From positions 1 through 64,000 of the forward strand of contig JBGTQJ010000008.1 in assembly GCA_041941305.1 (NCBI GenBank): a DNA stretch of 64,000 bases, in the 5' to 3' direction. The translations under genes and the position numbers were made by a program. Positions 16,558-26,900 of this stretch are shown one piece after another. Within the stretch, counting starts at the first letter, position 1. Each line of letters starts with the position of its first letter. Under the pieces are notes generated by a model. It was not told the DNA's origin. It ran no database searches and saw nothing but the letters and a program-made list of their open reading frames with translations. The stretch is from JANSWP01 sp041941305 (GTDB lineage Bacteria; Bacteroidota; Bacteroidia; Chitinophagales; Saprospiraceae).

Positions 16558-16587
16558 CTATTGAACAGTTGAAAATTTTATGTCCAA

Positions 16588-16956
16588 ATGAAAACGATTA
16601 TTTCTTTAACTCGCAAGTTTACAGCTCCTTTTATATTGTGTTTTGCTGCTCTCTTCCTTATGAGTTTCCAAGGGAGTCAAGTCCAAAAGATTGCTATTCA
16701 GAATGCAGATTATTGCCCCATAGCAAGTTTTTCCGTTAGCAACAATGGTCATTTGTTAGGAGTAGAAACCGTCTTTCTGAATCAATCCTCAGGAGCTATT
16801 TCTTATTTATGGAATTTTGGTGATGGCAATTCATCTAATGAGCAGCATCCCCGGCATATCTATCAAGAAACCGGAAATTACTCTGTGACGCTAACAGTTT
16901 ATTTTGATGGATGTGAGCATTCTATTATTGGTATAGTAGATGTGATTGATGCATAA
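16588..16956 (+). CDS. Small secreted PKD-domain protein (module A)
   Basis: A 122-residue protein with a basic N-terminus, a long hydrophobic signal segment (about 11-28) and one PKD domain (about 45-122), recognised by YLWNFGDGNSS, HIYQETGNYSVTLTVY and the end motif DGCEHSIIGIVD. PKD domains are beta-sandwich modules found on cell surfaces and in secreted proteins. Being a single bare domain without a sorting signal, it is unusual among PKD proteins and may be a periplasmic ligand or adaptor. It is clearly paralogous to the protein at 43432-43779 (shared FSVSNNG, DGN, QE.G.Y.V and DGCEHS.IGIVD). It is divergent from the sigma gene and convergent with the helical protein. Confidence 0.85.
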   Translation: MKTIISLTRKFTAPFILCFAALFLMSFQGSQVQKIAIQNADYCPIASFSVSNNGHLLGVETVFLNQSSGAISYLWNFGDGNSSNEQHPRHIYQETGNYSVTLTVYFDGCEHSIIGIVDVIDA

Positions 16957-17034
16957 AAAAAGAAGAGCCTCTGGGAAATAATAATCGCTGCCGCGAGCGG
17001 CAGCGATTATTATTTCCCAGAGGCTCTTCTTTTT
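16957..17034. terminator. 78-bp near-perfect palindrome between convergent genes
   Basis: Bases 16957-16994 are the exact reverse complement of 16997-17034, giving 38-bp arms around a central GA (in practice a CGAG tetraloop). The palindrome starts at the base after the PKD stop and reaches into the stop codon of the converging gene. With A/T runs at both ends it is a two-way intrinsic terminator of exceptional length and perfection. Confidence 0.9.
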
Positions 17035-18478
17035 AAACGAGCTGATTTATTTTTTTAACCAACCAATCTTTTGCAGTTATCCGCTCTTTTTTTTGCAGTT
17101 GTTTTTGCAGCGATTGGTGCAATGTAATTAGTTCCTTTTTTTGGGATATTCCATTTACTATCCTTTTAATAATTAATACGAAATTCAAGTTGGCTTCTTT
17201 GCGATAACTAGATATCACTTCACTTCGATGTAAGAATTTTTCAAAAGAAACAATATGAGACATCAATAACTCGAATAGGGTATCGTCTATTAGAAATTGT
17301 TCAAAAAGTGATCGTATCAAATTAACACGAGCTTTTGGCTGATAATAATGTGAAAAAGGGTGATTCAAAAATTGATGTCGAGCATTGTCAAAATCATTTT
17401 GATAAAAATACCAAAGCCCTAAATTAAGTGCAACTACATCTACCCTAATTGATTCTTTAAGGTATTTTTGATAAGAATGGATAAACTGATTCGTCCATTC
17501 AAATTCATTTGCATGACAACCCAAGGTCACAATATTTCCAAAAACTGCCTCATCTATCCTTTCATTATCAATGACCAAATCATTTTCCAAACCTATTTTA
17601 TATAAATCCAGTGCCTCCGCATAAAATTTAGTATCTCCAATATTAATTTGCCGGACAGCATAATTGATCATTGGAGTCATAATTAGGGATTGATCAAAAG
17701 CTTGTAATTGTTCGATATCCTTTGAGAACTGCTTTTTTAAGTTTTGAAAAACGGAATCATCCTTTTGGGATTCTAAAAGTTGGAATAGTAATTTATATAA
17801 ACGGGATACAGCGTTACCATTTAAATATCCTGCCTTTTCATATTCAAAAATATCAGTCAAAAACTGAATATCATATCTTTTTGATAATACCCGTTCCCGG
17901 TTCTTAATCTCACTTGCTACCCTAAATTTCGCCAGGGCAAATCGTTTATCTATGCTATCCATTATGCTTAACAACCTTTCTTCATTCAGCGTATGCTTAT
18001 TCGTTAGGGGATGAAAATAATAGGCGAAATTTAAATCAGCTCTTTCTTCAAAATATTCCTTACCTCGATAAGGAGCCTCATCCAACCAATTTAACAATAC
18101 CTCGGTTGTTTTCTGAAAATAGGGATACAAATTCCGGTCTCCGTATTCCTCTTTTAGAAATTTTTTAGCCAGGTAAGCATCCTGCAACACTCTTTCCGTA
18201 ATCAAGAACTTTTCTACTACTTCTGTAAACTCTCGCATCAATACCCGAAGCAAGTTTGCATTGAATGGGTTTCCAGGATAAAGCTTCTTGAAGAGCTTCT
18301 CTTTTTGCAGTTTTTTCTCTGGAAAATCCGGATAGTATTTCTTTAGGTAATCATAAAGGCTAAGCAACCGGGCATTGGTCACAAAATAGGGTGACTGAAA
18401 TGCCCTCCGTAGCTTTCTAAACTCCTCTTTATTCATAGCCTTTAGAATTCCTATCACTTTTTCACCAATAATTTTCAT
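17033..18478 (-). CDS. About 480-residue all-helical protein of unknown function (module A)
   Basis: I do not recognise this family. The 481-residue product has no signal peptide or membrane segment and is rich in long amphipathic helices, with TPR-like spacing in the second half. The N-terminus has a motif shared with its paralogue at 43983-45416: LKxMNxxExxRxxxxxQSPxF, LLxLYxYxxKYYPDF, KExxFxKLxPGxxxNxxxxR. Other shared stretches are YFHPLT, the MxSIDxxxxLAKxRxxSExKxRER block and LxLYKxxLENDLVxxNxxxxxAVFxNIVxxxC. The paralogy over the full length, and the same position at the end of the sigma/CHAT module, suggest a cytoplasmic partner or target of the module. It ends in the long palindrome. 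Confidence 0.85.
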   Translation of the reverse strand: MKIIGEKVIGILKAMNKEEFRKLRRAFQSPYFVTNARLLSLYDYLKKYYPDFPEKKLQKEKLFKKLYPGNPFNANLLRVLMREFTEVVEKFLITERVLQDAYLAKKFLKEEYGDRNLYPYFQKTTEVLLNWLDEAPYRGKEYFEERADLNFAYYFHPLTNKHTLNEERLLSIMDSIDKRFALAKFRVASEIKNRERVLSKRYDIQFLTDIFEYEKAGYLNGNAVSRLYKLLFQLLESQKDDSVFQNLKKQFSKDIEQLQAFDQSLIMTPMINYAVRQINIGDTKFYAEALDLYKIGLENDLVIDNERIDEAVFGNIVTLGCHANEFEWTNQFIHSYQKYLKESIRVDVVALNLGLWYFYQNDFDNARHQFLNHPFSHYYQPKARVNLIRSLFEQFLIDDTLFELLMSHIVSFEKFLHRSEVISSYRKEANLNFVLIIKRIVNGISQKKELITLHQSLQKQLQKKERITAKDWLVKKINQLV

Positions 18479-18718
18479 GCTTTTTCAACTAATTTTATTT
18501 AACAATTATATTCACATAATTACTTACAAATCAATACATTAATAATTATCATTCAAAACAATTTTTCCATTATTTCACTAATTTACTTTAAAAATAGTCT
18601 GTGAACATAATTTAAAGTATTACGAGTATTGGGATACCAATGAAAACATTCTGGTGGTAGTTGAAAAATTGCAGTAGAAATTCACTCAACACCGTTCAAT
18701 TTTTAAACCAACTCTATC

Positions 18719-19714
18719 ATGGCACAACTATTCGAATTTTTCGGCATAAAAGAACTAAGCGACGTTATGAACTATCGCTTAATCCTCTCTTTATTCTGCC
18801 TGCTTACGTTTACGCTGCTATTTTATTTTTGGAATTTGTCCAGAAAAAAATCGGACACCAACAAGGCAAATGCTACTGGTTTGATATTCTTGTCATTTGC
18901 ATTTCTCCTTTATTTTATCATTGGCTTTGCGTCTGCTTACAAACCGGATAAAAGTGTTTACCCAATATTGTCAGGGCTCGTTAGCATATGTTTTCTTTTA
19001 TCCATGCCTTTCTTTTCACAAGGAAATTCCTGGTTTGACAGAATCATTCAACATAAAACTTACAATAATGTAGTCATCTTTTTTGGCTTTGCCTGGCTTA
19101 TCACAATTTCCTTGATGAAAAATTCAAAATTGATGTATGACCTGGACATCATCCTTGCATCAGTCTCTATTCTCTTATTTGGATTATATCTCGGTTGGAC
19201 TTTTATAAGGAAAGGTTTGAATTTTATAGGGATTATCACAGGGCTGTTCACGGTTTTTATCATCTGGCTACAAGTCAACTCACCTGAGTTGTTAGGAGAG
19301 GGAAAATTTGTCCATATAAATTCGACGATTTTATCTCCGGCATTATTCTTATCAATTATTTCGGTTGCTTATACTTTCAACTGGATTAATGAACAGAATT
19401 TCAGGGAATTATCGAAAATATACACAAGTAGAGAGGAGGAAGAAAATAGGTCATCAAAAGTATCCGAAAATACATTACCCGAAAGATGGCGAAAACAAAT
19501 TGCAAAAGACAACATAGAAAGGGCAATCGAAGAAGTCATGTCTTTTCTGAAAAATAAAAACAGGGAATTGGACTTCATTTTGAATATTGCTCAAAGGAAT
19601 AATAGAAATAACACGACTCGCTTAAAGGATCTGATAAATTATGAAGTTTATCAAAGGAACCGAAACCAAATTTCTGAAGCATTGATTGCCATTATTGATA
19701 CGAAGACCCATTAG
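18719..19714 (+). CDS. Multi-TM protein with C-terminal EAD11-like domain
   Basis: A 331-residue protein with about seven hydrophobic segments between residues 20 and 220 (for example RLILSLFCLLTFTLLFYFW and YNNVVIFFGFAWLITISLM). A charged cytoplasmic linker follows, then a C-terminal domain of about 70 residues: IERAIEEVMSFLKNKN, a central LDFILNIAQRNNRNNTTRLKD-like helix and YEVYQRNRNQISEALIAIID. This pattern, with a helix pair and a final N..I..ALL.LID helix, matches the effector-associated domain EAD11. Aravind and colleagues described EADs as adaptors that couple sensors to effectors, including CHAT and caspase-like proteases, in bacterial conflict systems. It follows module A and may be a membrane sensor or pore of the system. 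The assignment rests on pattern only. Confidence 0.65.
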   Translation: MAQLFEFFGIKELSDVMNYRLILSLFCLLTFTLLFYFWNLSRKKSDTNKANATGLIFLSFAFLLYFIIGFASAYKPDKSVYPILSGLVSICFLLSMPFFSQGNSWFDRIIQHKTYNNVVIFFGFAWLITISLMKNSKLMYDLDIILASVSILLFGLYLGWTFIRKGLNFIGIITGLFTVFIIWLQVNSPELLGEGKFVHINSTILSPALFLSIISVAYTFNWINEQNFRELSKIYTSREEEENRSSKVSENTLPERWRKQIAKDNIERAIEEVMSFLKNKNRELDFILNIAQRNNRNNTTRLKDLINYEVYQRNRNQISEALIAIIDTKTH

Positions 19715-19821
19715 TTTTCTCTTTTCATTTCAACAAATTCAGAGGCAAATAGCTGTCTTCTACTGGCAAATACTTGTTCCTGAATGAAACAATAAAATCT
19801 TAGCATTTAAATCTAATAACC

Positions 19822-20931
19822 ATGAAACCATTACCTCAAATATCCTTAATATACCTAGGAAACTTCTTTAAATTAAGTTTTCTTTCCTTGATTATAATTT
19901 GTGTCTCAACTTATTCTTCCAATGCCCAGTGCAGATGTGATATTCCAGCACCGCCGGGCAAGGCAGCACTTAGCCCACCATGTGAGTGTGATTGTCCTTT
20001 GATAAAAAGTGATAATTGTGATACATGGCCGTCTTTTGAATCAAAAATCAGTATGACTGTAGGAGGATATTGGCGGGTCATAAAATCGAATGGAATTCCA
20101 AATCATCCGATTGGAAAATTCCCCTTAATTTATTCGGAAGATCCCAGTTCCCTTACGTATGAAGAAAGGGTGGAACAATGCTGCTGTGGTCGCCCAACTG
20201 CCCTGAGTGAACAAGATTATACTTTTGTAATGCCTGCCTATAGTTCCTTAGGTAGATCCAGAGATAATTCGATATTCGATTTGCCAACACCTCCATATAT
20301 TGGAAAACCGGAGGTGGCTTTTGGTGTCGCTGTAAATGGTGTCCCTTTTGACCCTGCCGCTGCGGAATGGTGGAACAGAGCTGATCATGAATGGGCTTTA
20401 AATCCTTTGAGACATAATGAAATGATTTACAATTTGGATTGTAATAATGGTCATGTACAACCAGATGGCGGATATCATTATCATGGATTTCCTCAAGGTC
20501 TTTATGAGAAGATATTACAAGAGCAAACCGATAGCGAAAATAATGTGGTTAGGAACAGGTCACAAATCGTTTTGCTTGGATGGGCATTTGATGGAAATCC
20601 TATCTATGCAGAGGAATGTGGAGAAAATAATTCAGCGGTTTCGACGCCAAGGTCAAGTTACAGAAGAAAGAATTTTAATCGTGTAAGAAATACAGATGGT
20701 ACACATCCGGACAGACCAGAAGTAGAATTCCCCGTCGGTTTTTTTGTAGATGATTACGTTTACAGAGAAGGGAGAGGCGATTTAGACGAATGCAATGGTC
20801 ATAGAGCTGCCACTCCTGAATTTCCTGATGGCATTTATCATTATCACGTCCAAAATCAATTCCCTTATATCGGTAGGTGCTATAAGCTATTTAAATACTT
20901 ACAAGGACCAGATATTTTCCCAAAGGAATGA
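19822..20931 (+). CDS. YHYH domain secreted protein
   Basis: A 369-residue exported protein: signal peptide (about residues 1-34, ending in SNAQC), a cysteine-rich start, then the YHYH domain. The name-giving motif appears twice, in GGYHYHGFPQGLYE near residue 220 and in GIYHYHVQNQFPYIG near residue 335. The HxH residues and conserved acids (DHEWALNP, LGWAFDGNPIY) suggest metal binding, but the family function is not known. It precedes the giant adhesin with 64 bases between them and could be co-expressed with it, perhaps as a surface accessory. It lacks a T9SS C-terminal domain. Confidence 0.85.
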   Translation: MKPLPQISLIYLGNFFKLSFLSLIIICVSTYSSNAQCRCDIPAPPGKAALSPPCECDCPLIKSDNCDTWPSFESKISMTVGGYWRVIKSNGIPNHPIGKFPLIYSEDPSSLTYEERVEQCCCGRPTALSEQDYTFVMPAYSSLGRSRDNSIFDLPTPPYIGKPEVAFGVAVNGVPFDPAAAEWWNRADHEWALNPLRHNEMIYNLDCNNGHVQPDGGYHYHGFPQGLYEKILQEQTDSENNVVRNRSQIVLLGWAFDGNPIYAEECGENNSAVSTPRSSYRRKNFNRVRNTDGTHPDRPEVEFPVGFFVDDYVYREGRGDLDECNGHRAATPEFPDGIYHYHVQNQFPYIGRCYKLFKYLQGPDIFPKE

Positions 20932-20995
20932 TTTTAAGCTTAATTCATACACTTCGTAATAAAGTTTTCCTTCTTCAAAAAAAACTATTGAACCT

Positions 20996-23900
20996 ATGAA
21001 AAATCTTCTAAAAGTGGATACTCCGCTAACTGTATCCTTATTTCTTTTGTGTATTTTCTCAAGTAATTTTTTTCATGCACAAACGCCTTTGGTAATAGGG
21101 ATTCCTTCTATTCATCATGTGACTTGTTTTGGAGGAAATGATGGTTCTGCTACGGCAAGCGCAATGGGAGGCGTTCCACCCTACAAGTTTGAATGGTCAA
21201 ATGGGCAAACAGGTCCAATGGCTACAAATTTATCCGCTGGCACTTATTTCGTTACCGTAGAAGACTTACAAATGGTAACAGCTACAAATATGGTGATCAT
21301 AACAGAACCTCCTGAGGTTCACCTTTCCCTTGAGTCTTTATCCCATATCGATTGTAACAATCAGTTTGGGGTAGCAACTGTCAACGGATCCGGAGGAGTA
21401 ATGCCTTATCAGTACATCTGGTCAAACGGAGAGCAAGGACATACTGCCAGTAGTTTGACTGCAGGACCTCATACTGTGAGTATTTATGATAGCAATGAAT
21501 GTGAAAAAACATTAATGGTAAATGTTCAGGATAATTCACAACCACCCATAATCAACATTCCTCCACCCTTGCCATTGACATGCGACAGACTCACTGTGAC
21601 AATCAATGCTTCCATGTCTTCCAATGGCCCACAGTTTAGCTATTTCTGGAGTACTAATAATGGAAATATTGTTTCCGGGCAGGGAACACTTATGATAGTA
21701 ACTGATACGCCTGGATTGTACACATTACAAATAACAAATAACAATACCGGTTGTGTTGCACAGCAAAATGTAGTTGTCAATCAGTTAAACGATCCGCCCC
21801 TAGCCATAATTGAGGATCCAGATATTTTGACCTGTGATATAGAGAGTGTAGAGCTAGATGGTTCTGATTCGAGTGCAGGGCCAGCTTTTAACTATTTATG
21901 GGATTCAGGTGATGGGAATATCGTTTCAGGGCAAGGAACTCCACAAATTATTGTAGATGAACCAGCTACTTATAGTTTAACTGTGCTCAATGTGAATACT
22001 GGTTGCTCCGCTTCGAATAGTGTCATCGTAGAGGCAGATTTGGAAGCTCCAATAGCAAATGCTGGAGATGACCAAAGCATCTGTTTAAGTGATACCCTTC
22101 ATTTAATGGGATCAGGGGGAGATATGCAATACTGGGAATTTGAAAACTCGGTTTGGATAGACGGCCCCTGTATCGCAGAGCCTGCTGATGTATTGGGAGC
22201 AGGAGAACACATTTTCACTTTTGTAGCAGAAAATGAAAACGGCTGTGTGGGTACCGACGAGGTGATTGTGGTGATCAATCCTGGCCCTGAAGCTGATGGC
22301 GGAGAAGATCAAACTCTTTGTATTAGCGATACTCTCCATTTAATGGGTGCTGGAGGTGATAGTCAGTACTGGAGTTATGAAAATTCAGTTTGGATGGATG
22401 GCCCTTGTATTGCAGACCCCGCAGAAGCTTTCGAATCCGGTGAGCATATTTTCACTTTTGTTGCAGAAGATGAAAATGGCTGTGTGGACACTGATGAGGT
22501 AATCGTGACTGTAAACCCAGCACCTGTCCTTAACATTGAATTCATTGGAGACAATACTATTAGTTGTGAGAACCCAAAAGTATTAGTGGAAACTTTTTCT
22601 CAGGAGGAAGTAGTGCAATGCTCTTTCACCAATTCAAATGGGGAAGTACTTGATTTTCAGAATTGCCAGGGTGGTATTTTTGTTGTACCGCCAGGTTCGG
22701 GAGGGACACCAACAGGACCCTCTCAAATTATTTACTCAGCTTCATCAGTTGAAACCGGATGCATTGGTTCTGACACGGCATATATTGAAGATATAAGAGA
22801 TCCCTTCCCTTATGAAATACATACGCAGGATGTACCTCATGGAGAGATACGTGGACAAGTCAATTTTATTTATGACAACAGCTATTCTGGTTCTCCATGG
22901 GAGGTTACTTACATAGATTATAAATTTGCTTTTGACACTTCATTTGTTAGTACAGATGAAGAAACAGTAGAAATTCTGGCGACCCCTAGTTTCTATGGAA
23001 TCACAGGCACTAGTGAAAATGGCTGTAAATATTATGACTGGGCAGTCATCAATCCTCCCGATTGCGATCTTACCGGTCAAATAACTACTACTCCCGTTTC
23101 GGAGCTGGGGGCAAAAGATGGAACATTAACTTTATATGCAAGCAATCCAGCGGGAGAAACTGAATTTTGGTTTGAATTTGATCCGGATAATCCCAATGAT
23201 TTTGTTGAAATAGAAAACTATCAGAGTGGAACTGTTGTCACCGGGCTAAATCCTACGACTAATGCAGTATATGGAGGAGGTGGTATGGGAGTAGCTCACA
23301 TCATGGATGAAAATGGCTGCTCCTATGCAGACAATTTCATCATTGGAGGTCCTGGGATTGATATTTGTACAACTGATGTTGATTGTCATGGAGAGTCTAC
23401 AGGTACAGTCATGATTCAATTTGTAAACGATGGTGAGCAAAATCCAACCTATCATCTATTGGCTCCAAATGGAGAAACTCTTGAAGAACCCAGCCTCAAT
23501 GGAAGTAATTTTATGCTTTTTGATGAGTTGGTTGCTGGTAAATATTTAGCTCTTTCGCAATATGATGCTCTTTTTTCCTTTTCGGATACTGCTTATTTTA
23601 CCATTCATGAACCACCACCTGTCAAAATCATGGTCGATGGTCCCAGCACCATCACTTGTGACAATCCTTCAGTAACACTAAAAGTTGAAGGAGGGCAAAC
23701 CGGAGAAGAAATAATTGAATGGCGCGATATTGATGGCAATTTATTATCCAATGAAACTTCATTCACGGCTGATACTTTTATGATGAGCCAGGAAATTGTA
23801 GTAATACTCTACGTAGAAAATATTGAAACTGGTTGTATTTCCAACGATACTACCTTAATCGATGTAAATACTGAATCGCCAACCCTTGAGCTTTCATCAA

Positions 23901-26900
23901 ATGCAGGAGAACTCACTTGCGAGAACCAGGAAGTTGTACTAATGGCAGTAGTTGGAGCGGATGATATACTTGAAGGAGGTCAATATGGTATTCAGGTTGT
24001 GGATTCAACAAATGTTAATATCATAATAGATAGTGCTGGGACATATACCTTGGTAGTAAGAGATACTTTAAGTGGTTGTACCAGAGAAGAAATAATTGAG
24101 ATCACTGAAAATAAGGTTGCTCCTGTTGCTGATGCGGGACCTGATGTTTCCTTTTGTTTAAATGAAACGATTGACCTCACAGGTAGTGGTGGGGACAACC
24201 ATTTTTGGAGCCATGGAAATATAATATGGACTGATTTTCCCGGGAGTGATCCTGCCGATACCCTTAAAGTCCTTGGACCCGGTGCCCATTTGGTGACCTA
24301 TACAGCAGTAAATGATAATGGCTGTATAGATACAGATGATGTTGTGATCACTTTATTGGAAGCACCCATTGTTTATGCAGTGTCTGATACAACATTTTGT
24401 GAAAACGAAGTCCTTCATCTAATGGGTACTGGAGGCGATTCACAATATTGGGTTTATGAAAATTCAGTTTGGATAGATGGACCTTGTATTGCCGATTCTG
24501 CATCTATTTTTGGAGTTGGAGAACATGTCTTTCAATATGTAGCTGAAAACGATAATGGTTGTTTGGAATCAGATGAGGTTCAGGTCACCATTAGGGGAGT
24601 GCTTCCTCAAAATTTATCAATTTCGGAACCCTTATGTTTTGACGGCTCTGATGGATCCCTTAGTTGGGAGGGTCCAGCTTTACTGGATGGTTATGAATGG
24701 GAAACAACAGCGACGATACATACGGTCAATGGATTAACAGCTGGAGATTACCAACTTGTATTTACCGATTCTACCGGATTGTGCGAAACCAATGTCAATG
24801 CTATTATAGGCGGCCCAGACCCATTCCTTTTAGAAATTCAGCATGAATATGATAATGCAAGTGATAATTTTATAGTTTGGGCAATTGCTAGTGGAGGAGT
24901 AAGTCCATATCAGTTTATTTGGACTGATTTGGAAGGAAATATCATTGGTCAAGGTTCAATGATTTCAGAAATCCCTTGCGGAGCGTACTTGCTAAATTTT
25001 ACTGATGGTAATGGATGTACTAAACTTGTTGAATTTGAGCTGTTGAATATTGATGCTGAACTGGTAATTAGTGATGCACCTTGTCCGGATGGTTTTGGTT
25101 CAGCATTTTGGGATGGAGCAATTTTAGACTATACTTTTCAGTGGTCAACAGGAGAGTCTGGTCCAGGGATTTTTGGTTTGCCTTCCAATGATTGCTTATT
25201 ATCTGGAAGTTATAGTGTTACTATCCAACATGATAATTCAGGATGTAGGTTAACTCAGCAATTTGAAATTGGAACAGAAATCACAAATCCATATACTTAT
25301 GAATCCATTGATGTAAAAACAGGCGAAACCCATGGAGAAATTGTAATTTATCCAGAATCCGATCAAAACTATACTATTTGGATAACAGCTCCCAACGGAA
25401 ATTATGATACCACTTTTGTTTTAGGAGATTCGCCAACAACGCTAAGTGTCCTGCCAGGTGTATATTATATGGAAGGCAGTAATGAGGATGGTTGTATATA
25501 CGAAAACATTGCTGTAGTAAATGAGGAAACTTGTGATATTGAGGTTGAAATCCAATCAAGTCCTTCAACTTGCCTGGGCTCATTTGACGGGACTTTACAG
25601 GTATTTTATTCGAATGCTGTGGAGCCTGTGACCTTAACCATGTATATTTCCGAAGATAATTTTCAAGATACCTTCAATATTCAGGATTATAAAAGTGGTG
25701 ATTTGATTTCGGGATTACCTCCATTCGGTACACCGGGAATTGGCGCAATTTGTTGTATCTGTTATTTGGAAGACGCAAATGGCTGCTCTATCCAATACAC
25801 AGCAATGGATCCCTGTGGTAATGTTGCTGGCCCAAGTCCTCAAATATTTACGGATTGGAATGGATGTCATGGCGATAATTCTGGAGTAGCATCTGTCTAT
25901 GTCTCTAATATCGATCAATCCAGTCTTAGTTACTTATGGTCAACTGGTGAAACTACCAGAAGTCTTAAAGACCTTCCGGGAGGTCAATATTTTGTCGAAG
26001 TCTCAGATACTTCTGGCTGTAGCGAAGTACTATACCTTACTGTAGAAGAACCTGCCCCTATTTCAGTTCCTGAACCAAGTGTGACCAATACATCATGCCC
26101 CGGCATCTGTGACGGAAGTATTTCCTTTGGGAATTTGGAAAACCATACTTTCCTCTGGAGTACAGGAGCAGAAACTCCTTCGATCTCCAATTTATGTCCT
26201 GGCGACTATTCAGTTGTGGTCACAGATACCACTTCAGGCTGTGATTTATCTTTTGATACAACTATTATCGTGGGAGGCATCGCCCCCAATGATATACTCC
26301 CGGATGGAAATCAATACTATATATGTGCACCTGGTTTTTTGCTTGAGATAGCTGCAAACCCGAACTATCAAAATTATTCCTGGAGCAATGGAGACACGAC
26401 GGCTACTGCCCTCTTTGACACTCCCGGGACTTATGAGATTACCGTGGTGAATTCTTCCGGATGCCAGGGAACGGCGACCTTAAACCTTCTCCTTTGGTTC
26501 CTGAATCCAGCACCAATTGTAATAGACGAAACTTGTTTTGAAGATTGCGATGGTACTGCTGTTTTGCAAAATCCTCCTCCCAGTGCATTGATTGAATGGA
26601 GCAATGGAGAAACTGGAGCCAATATTATAGATTTATGTGGTGGGCAATATTCCGTAAATATTCAGGATACTTCCAGTGTTAATAACAGTGGCTGTTCTAT
26701 TGATACAACCTTCGCTGTTATTCCAGGTCTTCCAATTGAGTTTGAAATTGAGCAAAATGAGGATACCTTATTAGTGGCTGAACTTGTTGGAGGTAGTCCG
26801 CCATATCAATTCGAATGGAGTAATGGTTCAACTGAATATTATGCAGTTATTGAAGAATCGGGGGAGTATAGTGTGACCATCGTAGATGAAAAAGGATGCA

